64,000 nt of DNA from Arsenophonus nilaparvatae. Its GTDB lineage: Bacteria; Pseudomonadota; Gammaproteobacteria; Enterobacterales; Enterobacteriaceae. Location of the stretch: the NCBI RefSeq assembly GCF_000757905.1, contig NZ_JRLH01000003.1; one strand, given 5' to 3'. The first letter of the stretch is position 1, and each line of letters opens with the position of its first letter. Under the pieces are notes generated by a model. That model did not search any database, was not told where the DNA came from, and saw only the letters and a program-made list of their open reading frames with translations. Shown in pieces: positions 35,633 to 44,439 of the stretch. The position numbers and the translations under genes were made by a program.

Positions 35633-35922
35633 GGTTAGAAATAATTGGATAATAAATTTTAAGATTCTGGCAATATTAATTTCTAAGGTTACTTTAATTA
35701 AATATTATTGATATAAATAAATTATTATATGATTACAACTATATTATTTTTCATAAATAATAAGTATATATGAAAAATGTGTTTTTGTTTATGTTTGCAT
35801 GTAATCAACTTTTTTAATTTAAATTACATGAATATAATAAAAAATATATTTATTTGAGTAGTTATAGTATGTCATTATTAATACGTTGTTATAGCACTTA
35901 AAATAAAAATAGGATAACTATT

Positions 35923-36375
35923 ATGCAAATATCATATATTCAACCAAAAATAAAAACTTATTTTGAATTCAACCATTATAATGTTGGTATGGTTATTTAT
36001 GACTATGCTCTAAATATTTGGCAAGGTTTTAAGATATTCATAGAACAAGAATCTACTCCATATTATGATGATAGGTTAGTTCAACCAGCAAAAGATAACA
36101 ACCCGCACGGTGTTTTATTTACGGTTTTGGATCCAAGTAAACCACAAAAATTCAATTTTTCTATTAGCACAGAATATAACTCAAATGGTAAGGATTTAAT
36201 TAAGGGTAGTTTTTCATCTATTAAAAATAAAGATACAGGTGAAGTCGAAATTATTGATTTAAAATATGATACAGAAAGTGGACTAAAATTTGACATCTCA
36301 CTTTATTGGCCAGGTGACGAAAATGATACTGTCTGGATTTTTCTACTAAAAATAACTGCGTGTGAAAATAAATAA
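35923..36375 (+). CDS. Cassette cargo, unrecognised 150-aa protein
   Basis: An intact 150-residue protein with no signal peptide or membrane helix, rich in aromatic residues, Asp and Asn, and probably beta-sandwich. Stretches such as YYDDRLVQPAKDNNPHGVLF and ISLYWPGDENDTVW recall surface-binding or lectin-like folds, but no family is recognised. It occupies the same place as the MSVWDSF genes: tail-fibre 3' end before it, hairpin after it (36532), then the conserved block. It is therefore an alternative cargo of the same cassette system. AGGATAACT precedes the ATG. Confidence 0.6.
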   Translation: MQISYIQPKIKTYFEFNHYNVGMVIYDYALNIWQGFKIFIEQESTPYYDDRLVQPAKDNNPHGVLFTVLDPSKPQKFNFSISTEYNSNGKDLIKGSFSSIKNKDTGEVEIIDLKYDTESGLKFDISLYWPGDENDTVWIFLLKITACENK

Positions 36376-36531
36376 TATAACTCTTATAAAGAAAAATTTT
36401 TAAATATCTTTTATAAATAGAATAAACTTGATAGTAATTATTTTATTTAAAATTAAATAGTAATTAAATATTACTATTTACAGTAAGTTATTTATATTGT
36501 TTACTCTCAAATAAAAAATTATTTTTATATA

Positions 36532-36551
36532 GCCCCGGCTTAGCCGGGGTA
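36532..36551 (+). terminator. Hairpin after the 150-aa cargo gene
   Basis: AGCCCCGGCT pairs with AGCCGGGGT, the GC-richest element nearby. It stands in the same relative position as the hairpins after the MSVWDSF genes. Confidence 0.6.
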
Positions 36552-36582
36552 TCAATTTAATTGAATTAGCTTTCCAATAATT

Positions 36583-36712
36583 TCATTCGGATGAATATAT
36601 AGCCTGCTTTATTTTGCTGAATTTTATTAAGTCTATGGTTATTACTAATTCATTATCATTTAATTCTTTAACGTTTGCAACATTGTTATTTTCAACGAAA
36701 ACTATTGCTTTC
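36583..36712 (-). pseudogene. Conserved antisense coding block, copy 1
   Basis: Read on the minus strand this block encodes a protein end, ...NDNELVITIDLIKFSKIKQA... and stop at 36583. Copies at 38656 and 40385 keep the same frame with conservative changes, so the minus strand is the original coding strand. Its upstream part is replaced by a pentamer tract. Confidence 0.5.
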
Positions 36713-36825
36713 AAGTTAAGTTAAGTTAAGTTAAGTTGAGTTGAGTTGAGTTGAGTTGAGTTGAGTTGAGTTGAGTTGAGTTGAGTTGAGTTAAGTTGAG
36801 TTAAGTTGAGTTAAGTTGAGTTAAG
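36713..36825. repeat. Pentanucleotide tandem repeat, about 22 units
   Basis: About 113 bases of GTTAA and GTTGA units: five GTTAA-type units, about twelve GTTGA units, then alternating types. In the other two cassette copies the same position holds a single AAAGTTAAGG, so the tract grew by slippage from one unit. Being five bases long, each gain or loss changes reading frame. Confidence 0.95.
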
Positions 36826-37049
36826 GTTGGTTTGTTGCTGAGTTATGTTTCCATTTTATTGAACGCATTGATGTAACTCTTCCGTTGCAGAGCTTTTTTC
36901 CAGTAGACCCCATAGCAATTAACACAAAGCCATCTCGGGTAAGTACAAACATAGGCATTTTTCTAACAGCTCCACCCCCTAGACTCTCTGACCCGCTCGT
37001 TAGTGATAATTATTAAACGGCGGACAGTGGTTTTATTTTTTATGGTAGC

Positions 37050-37135
37050 AAGCAGCAGAGAGAATTAGTTCGGTTGGATGTTAGGACTAGCGGTGCCACC
37101 GGCTTCGATGTGGCATCAAAAACAATATTCATTGA
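37050..37135 (+). pseudogene. Tail-fibre 3' end, cassette edge 3
   Basis: A degenerate copy of the tail-fibre ending (GTTGGATGTTAGG... and TGTGGCATCAAAAAC match the other copies) about 190 bases before the next MSVWDSF-family gene. The reading frame is broken. Confidence 0.55.
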
Positions 37136-37321
37136 AATAAGATTAAATTTTTATTGGTAAATTTAATTAAAATAATAGAATTACTTTTGTGAAAATCAGT
37201 TTAAATAAAACAAGATTAAGTGAAAAATAATATTTATTAGATTGTAATCAATATTAAAAACTTTCTCATAATAAATTTGATATATTTTAATGCGAATTAT
37301 ACTAATAAAAGGAGATATATT

Positions 37322-38509
37322 ATGAATGTATGGGACAACTTTTATCGTTTAGATTATCTTGATTTAGCTTTTGTAAATAATACATCAGCCCAAAGGGCGA
37401 CGATTTATGGCAATAGTCAGAATCGGATTGCAATTTCAATAAAAGTGAAAATTGTTGATAAAAATAATAATCCCTTAGTCATTCCGGCAGATGAATTACT
37501 AAGAAGTGCCCACTTAGTTCAATTTCGCAATGGTAAACGATTGAATTGGGAAGGCTCTGGTCCTGACTCTAAGCCTTGGGTTTATACCAGATCTAGTAAT
37601 GACTATACTGAGGTACCTGCATTTGACGCAGTTTTGACTGATAGTTATGTTGAGCCGTTAACAGGAGCGCAAGAAGTCATTTTTTATCTTTATGCGACTG
37701 ATGCTAGTAGTGGTATCGATATTGCAGCTGGATTTAATGTTCCTGGTGTGGGTGATTTTAATACCAGCGAAAATGGTACCCAAAATAGAAATGGTCCCAA
37801 AGGTGAATCGGGATCAATGTTTAAAAATCCGAAAAGTAAACACATTATTGCGGTTGAGAAAATAAATTATAGCGATAAAACTAATATTGAAATGGATAAA
37901 AGCATTTTAGAACATACTAATAATTTCTCTTGGGTATCTCGTTTCTGGAATAGTGGTCCATTTGCTGAACATGGAAATGGAAGAGCAATGGCCGGGTACG
38001 TAACATTTAAACCAAAGAATGCATCGGTAAAGAATTTTAAACAATGGTCGATTGTCTATGAAACAGTAAAGAATGCTGATGTAAATAGATATACCGTTCA
38101 TTGGCCAGTAAATGTTCTTGAGGAAGGTTTTTTTGCACTTCCTGGTGATGATTATCCTGCTGCGGTTATTTATAGTTCAAGCCGTGGTAGCAGTTCAGAT
38201 GACGGTCATGTTAATTTTTGGCATTCTGGTGAAGGTAAGTTCATTATTTCTGGTCATTTTTTCTTGAGGGATAGTAATTATACTTATAGATGTGCTCCAT
38301 ATGCATCAGGCCAACATGTTAAACCAATTAACCCAACAATATATATTTATAAAATGATTATTCCTACTGTAAGTAGTGCTGGACAACTAGGGTGGGAAGA
38401 TTGTATTAGGAAACCTGTAGTTAAGGTAGTTGATGTATATGGTAACTCAGGGGAATTCCGGCTTAACTTTGATGATAAAGATAATTTTGATAGTCCTGGT
38501 ATTATTTAA
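37322..38509 (+). CDS. Cassette family copy B, intact, 395 aa
   Basis: An intact member of the unrecognised family (MNVWDNFYRLDYLD start). N-terminal domain (1-180): AQRATIYGNSQNRIAISIKV, DKNNNPLVIPADELLRSAHL, a Trp-containing loop and FNVPGVGDFNTSENGT. A GPKGESGS linker follows. The C-terminal domain (about 180-395) has GHFFLRDSNYTYRC and VVDVYGNSGEFRLNFDD. There is no signal peptide and no membrane helix. AAAGGAGAT before ATG 37322 decides the start; an upstream in-frame ATG lacks a ribosome site. The collagen-like GPxG linker and phage tail-fibre context suggest a receptor-binding or tail-associated protein, but this is inference. Confidence 0.8.
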   Translation: MNVWDNFYRLDYLDLAFVNNTSAQRATIYGNSQNRIAISIKVKIVDKNNNPLVIPADELLRSAHLVQFRNGKRLNWEGSGPDSKPWVYTRSSNDYTEVPAFDAVLTDSYVEPLTGAQEVIFYLYATDASSGIDIAAGFNVPGVGDFNTSENGTQNRNGPKGESGSMFKNPKSKHIIAVEKINYSDKTNIEMDKSILEHTNNFSWVSRFWNSGPFAEHGNGRAMAGYVTFKPKNASVKNFKQWSIVYETVKNADVNRYTVHWPVNVLEEGFFALPGDDYPAAVIYSSSRGSSSDDGHVNFWHSGEGKFIISGHFFLRDSNYTYRCAPYASGQHVKPINPTIYIYKMIIPTVSSAGQLGWEDCIRKPVVKVVDVYGNSGEFRLNFDDKDNFDSPGII

Positions 38510-38603
38510 TTTTATTCTTATACAAGATAGAGTTTTTGGCTTTCTTAATCAAATATGCAACTCTGTCATATTAAAATAAAATTTTTCCTTTTTCTTCATG
38601 CCA

Positions 38604-38626
38604 GTGCCTATGCTTAGCATAGGCAC
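38604..38626 (+). terminator. Hairpin after cassette copy B
   Basis: GTGCCTATGCT pairs with AGCATAGGCAC, a near-perfect 11-bp stem with almost no loop, about 95 bases after the gene. Confidence 0.55.
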
Positions 38627-38639
38627 GAATTCATTTATT

Positions 38640-38995
38640 TAACTTTTCTATAATTTCATCCGAATGAATATACAGCCTGCTTTATTTCGCTAAATTTTAT
38701 CAAGTCTATGGTTATTACTAATTCATTATTATTAGATTCTTTAACACTTGCACCATTGCCGTTCTCAATGGAAAATATTGTTTTAAAGTTAAGGTTGCTT
38801 GGTAGTTTGCTTTGCTACAATGGTTTCATTTGTTATGGTACTAGCAGAAGAGGGAATTTAGTTTGGTTGGATGTTATGATAGAGATGCAACCGGTTTCGA
38901 TGTGGCATCAAAAACAATGTTCATTGAACAAAATTAAATTATTTATCGGTAAGTTTAATAATTAATGCAATCATAGCATCACTTTTGTGAAAATT
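38640..38995. repeat. Inter-cassette repeat, copy 2
   Basis: About 355 bases nearly identical to 40370-40725. It has two parts: a minus-strand protein end (stop at 38656) and a plus-strand tail-fibre ending (LVWLDVMIEMQPVSMWHQKQ). The junction of the two opposite remnants is shared by both copies, so the unit was duplicated after decay began. Confidence 0.8.
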
Positions 38996-39120
38996 AGTTT
39001 AAATAAGACACGATTAAATGAAAAATAATATTCATTAGATTTTAATAAATATTAAAAACTTTCCCATAATAAATTTGATATATTTTAATACGAATTATTC
39101 TAATAAGAAGGAAATATATT

Positions 39121-40298
39121 ATGAGCGTATGGGACAGCTTTTATCGTTTAGATTATCTTGATTTAGCTTTTGTAAGTAATACATCAGCCCAAAGGGCAAC
39201 CATTTATGGGAATAGCCAAAATCGGATTGCAATTTCAATAAAAGTGAAAATTGTTGATAAAAATAATAATCCCTTAGTTATTCCGGCAGATGAATTACTA
39301 AGAAGCGCCCACTTAGTTCAATTTCGCAATGGTAAACGTTTGAATTGGGAAGGCTCAGGTCCTGACTCTAAGCCCTGGGTTTATACGAGGTATAGTAATG
39401 GCTATACTGAAGTTCCCTCATTTGACACAGTTTTGACTGATACCTATTTTGAGCCGTTAACAGGGGAGCAGGAGGTCATTTTTTATCTTTATGCGACTGA
39501 CATTAGTAGTGGTATCGATATTGCGGCGGGATTCCATGTTCCTGGTGTGGGTGATTTTAATAACAGCGAAAGTGGTACTAATACTAGAAATGGCCCTAAA
39601 GGAGCATCGGGATCAACATTTAAAAATCCAAAAAGTATCCATCTTAGAGTTATGCCAGCTATTAGCTACAATCATGGAGAAAATGTGGTAATAGTGAAAC
39701 GTGAAGTGATTCAGGTTAACACATTTAACTGGCAATCTAGATATAGCGTGGGTGGTCCATATGCAGCCCATAGTAATGGCCAAGTATGGCGGGGTGAAGT
39801 CATATTTAGACCAAGTAAAGAAATTGGTGTAAATCCAACTTTTAAAGAATGGGAAGTTAATTATACCGCAGTTACTAATAATACATTGAATAAAGATAGT
39901 ATTAATTGGGGACCTGACATGCATTGTTTTGATGCCATTCCCCATAAACCATTCCCATGCGCAGTTATGCATCGGGGACAGGAAGAGCAGAATCTCATGT
40001 CATTTGTTGGTATCCATCTATCGGTGGTGAAATTGTTATAAATGGTCATTATATTTTGCAAGATACCAATTATTATTATAAATGCAGTCCTTATTTTAAG
40101 AACACCTTTAGTAAATCTAAGCATCCAGCAGTACAACTAGCTAAATTCATTGTTCCTGAAAGTAATCTTACCCAATATGGTTGGCGAGATGATATTAGTA
40201 TTCCGTCATTTAAAGTAACAGATAACTTTGGTAATACGGGTCAATTCTCTTTAAAATTTAATGACTCTGATCATTTTGATGTACCAGCCATGGTATAG
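39121..40298 (+). pseudogene. Cassette family copy C, frameshifted
   Basis: A copy very close to B in its first 180 codons (MSVWDSFYRLDYLDLAFVSN, AQRATIYGNSQNRIA, GVGDFNNSESGT), with a more diverged second half. Around 39980 the frame shifts; the rest (GGEIVINGHYILQDTNYYYK, VTDNFGNTGQFSLKF) continues in another frame to 40298. An intact version would be about 392 residues. Near identity of the N-terminal half to copy B, with diverged C-terminal halves, suggests gene conversion or recent duplication with a variable C-terminal part. Confidence 0.75.
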
Positions 40299-40335
40299 AT
40301 TGTTTAGAAGTTAGCCATTTACATTGTTATATAAA

Positions 40336-40354
40336 ACCCCTGTTAAACTGGGGT
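40336..40354 (+). terminator. Hairpin after cassette copy C
   Basis: ACCCCTGTT and AACTGGGGT form a short stem just after the gene, in the same place as in the other cassettes. Confidence 0.5.
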
Positions 40355-40369
40355 ATTAAATCTCCAACT

Positions 40370-40725
40370 AACTTTTCTATAATTTCATCCGAATGAATAT
40401 ACAGCCTGCTTTATTTCGCTAAATTTCATCAAGTCTATGGTTATTACTAATTCATTATCATTAGATCCTTTAACGCTTACACCATTACCGTTCTCAACGG
40501 AAACTATTGTTTTAAAGTTAAGGTTGCTTGGTAGTTTGCTTTGTTACAATGGTTTCATTTGTTATGGTACTAGCAGAAGAGGGAATTTAGTTTGGTTGGA
40601 TGTTATGATAGAGATGCAACCGGTTTCGATGTGGCATCAAAAACAACGTTCATTGAACAATATTAAATTATTTATCGGTAAGTTTAATAATTAATGCAAT
40701 CATAGCATTATTTTTGTGAAAATTA
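40370..40725. repeat. Inter-cassette repeat, copy 3
   Basis: Nearly identical to 38640-38995, with the same minus-strand remnant (stop at 40385) and plus-strand tail-fibre ending. Confidence 0.8.
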
Positions 40726-40865
40726 GTTTAAATAAGACACAGGATGGTTAAATATAATATTCATTTATTTTAACAAAAACTAACAAGTCTCCCTATCTAA
40801 AATTTGATATGTTTTATTGCGTAGACAGCAAAGTATATTATTAATAGCGTATAAGGAAACATATT

Positions 40866-42077
40866 ATGAGCGTGTGGGATGATTTTGGTAAATTGGAATT
40901 ACTTTGGATAAATATTCTTAATTATGACAACGATGGATATAATAACCATAAGTATGCGACTATTTTTGGTAATGGTAAAAATCAGGCCACTATTTATATT
41001 AGAATTAGAATATCTGATAAGAATAAAAAAATATTGATTATTCCAGATGATGAATTACTTAAAGCCGTACATCTCGTACATTATACAGAAGGTAAACGAT
41101 TAAATAGACAGGGAGATAATTCTAATTACAAGCCATGGGTTTATACCAATGAAGATTTAGGTTACGCCAAAGTAATATCGACTTCAAATACAGTGAAATC
41201 TGAAGTCAGTACCTATGGAGAATATGGGCAAGTAATCAAGCTTTACTTACATGCGACAGAACCTAATGAAGGCTTCAAGATCAGTGCGGGCATAGATATT
41301 CCGGGTGTAGGTAATTTTAATACCAGTGAGATGGGGACGATCACTCGAAATGGCCCAGAAGGAAAGACGGGTTCAGCATTTAAATATCCACATTTTGTTC
41401 ATATTAAAGCCATTACGCCAATTGATTATGGTTCAAAATATAATGTCTTAGTAAATAAAGGTAGCAGTGAAATTTCCAATAAAATAAAGATATCTAAAGT
41501 GGGAAATGAAAGGCAGTATTTAAAGGATATTTTTTATTTTAACGGCATTAGTAAACGAGAAGATATATCTATTAGGCCCAAAGAAATAAAATCAAACGAT
41601 AAAAATACTTTTAAGGTAATTAATGTTATCAGAGATAAAAAGGCTAATTTGGATACTGTTAAATTTCTAAATAATAATCTTCCTGACATCATTGTAGGAA
41701 TGGGGGGAGGATCATTTTCATCATATTTTGTTTTTGTTGCTCCTCAAGACCTGGTTGGTTTGATGCCTGGTAGTTGTATTTATGGGGTCGAAGAATTTAC
41801 TAATATTGTTTATAAGTATGAGTTGTCACAAAAAGTTACCAACTACGGGGGCTCTGATAGTCCAAATTTAAGCTCTAGTAGACCAAGTGCGGCAGTCTTC
41901 ATCTTACAATGTAATATTCCATTAAGGAATGTTGGAAAATTCAATTGGTGTAATCAAAACGAAAATGCGGTTGTTAAAATGGAAGTCATAGATAGTTATG
42001 GTAATAGTGGGATTATTACAATCAAATCGCATTATGGAGATTCTTCAATTATTGATATAACTATCAATGAGGAATAA
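40866..42077 (+). CDS. Cassette family copy D, intact, 403 aa
   Basis: An intact but diverged family member (start MSVWDDFGKLELLWINILNY). It keeps the N-terminal plan (KYATIFGNGKNQATIYIRIR, DKNKKILIIPDDELLKAVHL, IDIPGVGNFNTSEMGT, RNGPEGKTGS) and the C-terminal VIDSYGNSG strand, while the middle of the C-terminal domain is quite different from B. This fits a conserved attachment domain with a variable effector or binding domain. TAAGGAAAC precedes the ATG. It is the last cassette gene before the shared leader and the ADP-ribosylating toxin. Confidence 0.8.
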   Translation: MSVWDDFGKLELLWINILNYDNDGYNNHKYATIFGNGKNQATIYIRIRISDKNKKILIIPDDELLKAVHLVHYTEGKRLNRQGDNSNYKPWVYTNEDLGYAKVISTSNTVKSEVSTYGEYGQVIKLYLHATEPNEGFKISAGIDIPGVGNFNTSEMGTITRNGPEGKTGSAFKYPHFVHIKAITPIDYGSKYNVLVNKGSSEISNKIKISKVGNERQYLKDIFYFNGISKREDISIRPKEIKSNDKNTFKVINVIRDKKANLDTVKFLNNNLPDIIVGMGGGSFSSYFVFVAPQDLVGLMPGSCIYGVEEFTNIVYKYELSQKVTNYGGSDSPNLSSSRPSAAVFILQCNIPLRNVGKFNWCNQNENAVVKMEVIDSYGNSGIITIKSHYGDSSIIDITINEE

Positions 42078-42155
42078 GTTTTAAGAAAGATATTGAAAGG
42101 TAAATAATGTTATAATTAATGCTTATTTTAGTTATATCTCATCCAGAATATAAAA

Positions 42156-42172
42156 CCCCTGCTAGACAGGGG
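42156..42172 (+). terminator. Hairpin after cassette copy D
   Basis: CCCCTG pairs with CAGGGG around CTAGA, about 80 bases past the stop. Confidence 0.55.
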
Positions 42173-42193
42173 CATAATTATAATCAATTTTTT

Positions 42194-42237
42194 ATTTGCT
42201 TTTGCGTATTATTTGCTTTTGCGTATTATTTGCTTTT
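42194..42237. repeat. 17-bp tandem repeat, 2.6 units
   Basis: ATTTGCTTTTGCGTATT is repeated twice exactly plus ten more bases, in the flank of cassette D. Confidence 0.9.
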
Positions 42238-42449
42238 TATTTAAATTAGGTTGGGTATATATTTGCCTTAACTAATTTTTCTATAATTTCATGATATAAT
42301 TTAATTAGCATTAACTTTCGCAATATTTTTTCTCGTACAAAAAACAACTGCAAAGATTTAAAAGATAAACTTTCTTGGTGAAAGTTGGCAATCCTTTATA
42401 TCCATATTTTATTAATAAATTACCGCCATTGGACTCCAGGTTATTTTAC

Positions 42450-42850
42450 CTCTTTAAGCCTTATTTTTGATAATTATTCATACTTTTTTATTTCATTATA
42501 GAATGATAACTTGTGTATCGTTTAAACAGAAAAAAGTTATTAAGTTTGCAAAATTAACTTTATTAAAATAAAAAACAGTAAAATAAAAGCAAAAATTTTA
42601 TATTTGTTTGTAATAATTTAAAGTATATAAGTGAATTTTTTTAATTATTTTTTTGTAACAATAGGTTTTATAAAAAATAATAAATTAAAAAAATGTCATT
42701 AAAGCCATTTTTTGATAAAAAATATTAATTCATTTTAATTAGAGGTCTGATTTTTTTTGTGTTAGATATATATTTAAGTAAATTAGGAAAATTATTAACA
42801 TATGACAATATAAATAATAAGGAGCAAAACATAAAATTATTATTAATAAT
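42450..42850 (+). repeat. Shared toxin-leader region, copy 2, with vestigial gene start
   Basis: Homologous to the protease leader at 24680-25050. Beyond it, 42820-42870 holds AAGGAGCAAAACATAAAATT, resembling the first bases of the protease gene (AAAACATAATATTGTTATTA), but the start codon is lost and stops follow. It appears that a protease-like gene once began here before the toxin gene took its place. Confidence 0.55.
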
Positions 42851-42937
42851 AGAGAATACTTAAATACATCATTACCATACTCATTTTTTAATATAAAAAA
42901 TGAGTCAAATTTCTTTTATAAAGAATAAGGAAAATAA

Positions 42938-43657
42938 GTGAAGGGTTACTGTATTTTGCTATGTTTATTAGTGTTTTCACATTGTTCACTAGCCGATAAT
43001 TCAGAAAAGGTTTATCGTGCAGCAATGGAATCACCAGAAGATGTAAAACGAGCTGGAGGATTTTATCCAAGAGGAATGGATGGAACTAGGCCAAATCAGC
43101 CACCACCAAATATAAATTTATGGGATCATGTCCATGGTGCCGATACAGGTATGGCTCGACATGATTCTGGCTATGTATCGAGCACGACTGCACGAGGATT
43201 TGCAATAAACTGGGTTAACGACCATTTGAATCATAACGGTTACGTCTATCATATTAGGGCAACCCCAAACTTTATTGATGTTAACGGAACATTAAGAAAT
43301 TATTCTCCCCATGCAGAGGAACTTGAAACTGCTGCCTTAGGTATTATCTATTGGAGCCAAATTATTGGTTGGGAACGAGTCAGAGGTGGTGTCGTTGGCG
43401 CTTTCATCGCTAATCCAGACTACAGAGAACGCTTATACAGCAATTTAGCATCATCAGGCCCTCAACCGCAGCTGGCAGGTTTTCCTGATGGTCATCCTGC
43501 ATGGGGGATCCAACCGTGGTTTCCTTTTGCTAACTGTGAGTTAAAAACTGCTCCTATGTCTTCATGTTACCCTAAGAAAACTGCTCAGGGGTATGGAGAA
43601 GCTATGTTCTGGGACTCTTTTAGACAAAAAATTGCCAAATGGTTTGCGGTGATTTAG
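42938..43657 (+). CDS. Cholera/heat-labile-type ADP-ribosyltransferase A subunit
   Basis: A 239-residue exported toxin A chain matching CtxA/LT-A from end to end. Signal peptide 1-19 (LVFSHCSLA|DN). Catalytic blocks: VYRAAMESPEDVKRAGG with Arg27 (CtxA Arg7), NINLWDHVHG with His64 (His44), GYVSSTTAR with Ser81 (Ser61), and YSPHAEELETAAL with Glu128 and Glu130 (Glu110, Glu112). Then SQIIGWERVRGG, YRERLYSNL and AGFPDGHPAWGIQPW. A Cys pair (FANCE...MSSCY) corresponds to the A1-A2 disulfide. The A2 tail is short and lacks KDEL. Family members ADP-ribosylate Gs-alpha. Start GTG 42938, after AAGGAA. A B-like gene follows 395 bases downstream. Confidence 0.92.
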   Translation: MKGYCILLCLLVFSHCSLADNSEKVYRAAMESPEDVKRAGGFYPRGMDGTRPNQPPPNINLWDHVHGADTGMARHDSGYVSSTTARGFAINWVNDHLNHNGYVYHIRATPNFIDVNGTLRNYSPHAEELETAALGIIYWSQIIGWERVRGGVVGAFIANPDYRERLYSNLASSGPQPQLAGFPDGHPAWGIQPWFPFANCELKTAPMSSCYPKKTAQGYGEAMFWDSFRQKIAKWFAVI

Positions 43658-44051
43658 CAGTAATGGATGATACATATCATAAGGTAGTAGTAATTTATAG
43701 AAGAAACATATTCAGATGAATATATTCTTATATAGAATAAAACGTTAACTTATAGATAGCAACGTTTAAGTAAATACAAGCTATAAATATAACAAAATAT
43801 ATAAACAGTAGATTTTTATTTATTAACCTGTAATAAAAAAAGAGTTTATTAGATAGGCGTAAAATAACTGAATTACAATTCTATAAGTTTAACTTATTAC
43901 TACAATAGATAAAACTTTATTGCAATAAATATTCATTATTTACTAACAATAATTGAAAACTAAATCTAGGGGGCGAAAGCAATATTCTTTATAAAAATTA
44001 AAAAACCATCAAGTTTTTTGTGAAAATTATTATTTAATAAAGGAGTTTTTA

Positions 44052-44399
44052 ATGACAAATTTTAAATGTTTTCTGTTTTTTCTTTTTATATTATCTAGTA
44101 TATCATTTACCACTTATGCTGAAGTAAGTACACAGACAGAATATAAGCTTCAGGGAACGGTTGTCGGTTATGCTGCGGCACAAACTACTAATAATGTTTT
44201 ATGTTATATTGCAGTAAAAACAGATAATCCTTATTATAGCGGCTATTATCATGCATCTTTTAGTAAAGATGTTTGCGATGCTGCCAGAGCCGCTTTTTAC
44301 CTCAAACAGGATGTTGTGTTATGGGCTTTTACGGATCCAGGAGCAAATGTTGCAAAAATGCTAGAGGTTAATAATGGCACTGTTAAATGGTGGCAATAA
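44052..44399 (+). CDS. Candidate AB5-type toxin B subunit, 115 aa
   Basis: A small exported protein placed where a B-subunit gene is expected. Signal peptide 1-23 (ending TTYA|EV). The mature part is about 92 residues with two Cys (51 and 75), and its layout (GTVVGY... CYIAVKTDNP... C... AFYLKQDVVLWAF) resembles the OB-fold B subunits of the SubB/PltB group rather than CtxB. Those pentamers bind sialoglycans and carry the A chain into host cells. AAAGGAGT precedes the ATG and a terminator follows. Sequence similarity is weak, so the call rests on size, export, Cys pair and neighbour. A stand-alone secreted lectin is the main alternative. Confidence 0.6.
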   Translation: MTNFKCFLFFLFILSSISFTTYAEVSTQTEYKLQGTVVGYAAAQTTNNVLCYIAVKTDNPYYSGYYHASFSKDVCDAARAAFYLKQDVVLWAFTDPGANVAKMLEVNNGTVKWWQ

Positions 44400-44439
44400 T
44401 TACAAAATAACAATTATTACAACTTTGTAGAAATAAATA

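Noticed and set aside
36713..36825. Tandem repeat considered as a CRISPR array
   Set aside because: The period is five bases with no spacers and there are no cas genes nearby.
38708..40694. Two 85-codon plus-strand frames in the inter-cassette repeats considered as genes
   Set aside because: They join an antisense gene remnant to a tail-fibre ending; the first half is better read on the minus strand, and there is no ribosome site.
42938..43657. A chain considered as pertussis S1 / ArtA-type
   Set aside because: S1 shares the early motifs, but the YSPH-EE-E, SQI-GW-RV and AGFP-HPAW blocks match cholera/heat-labile A chains much better.
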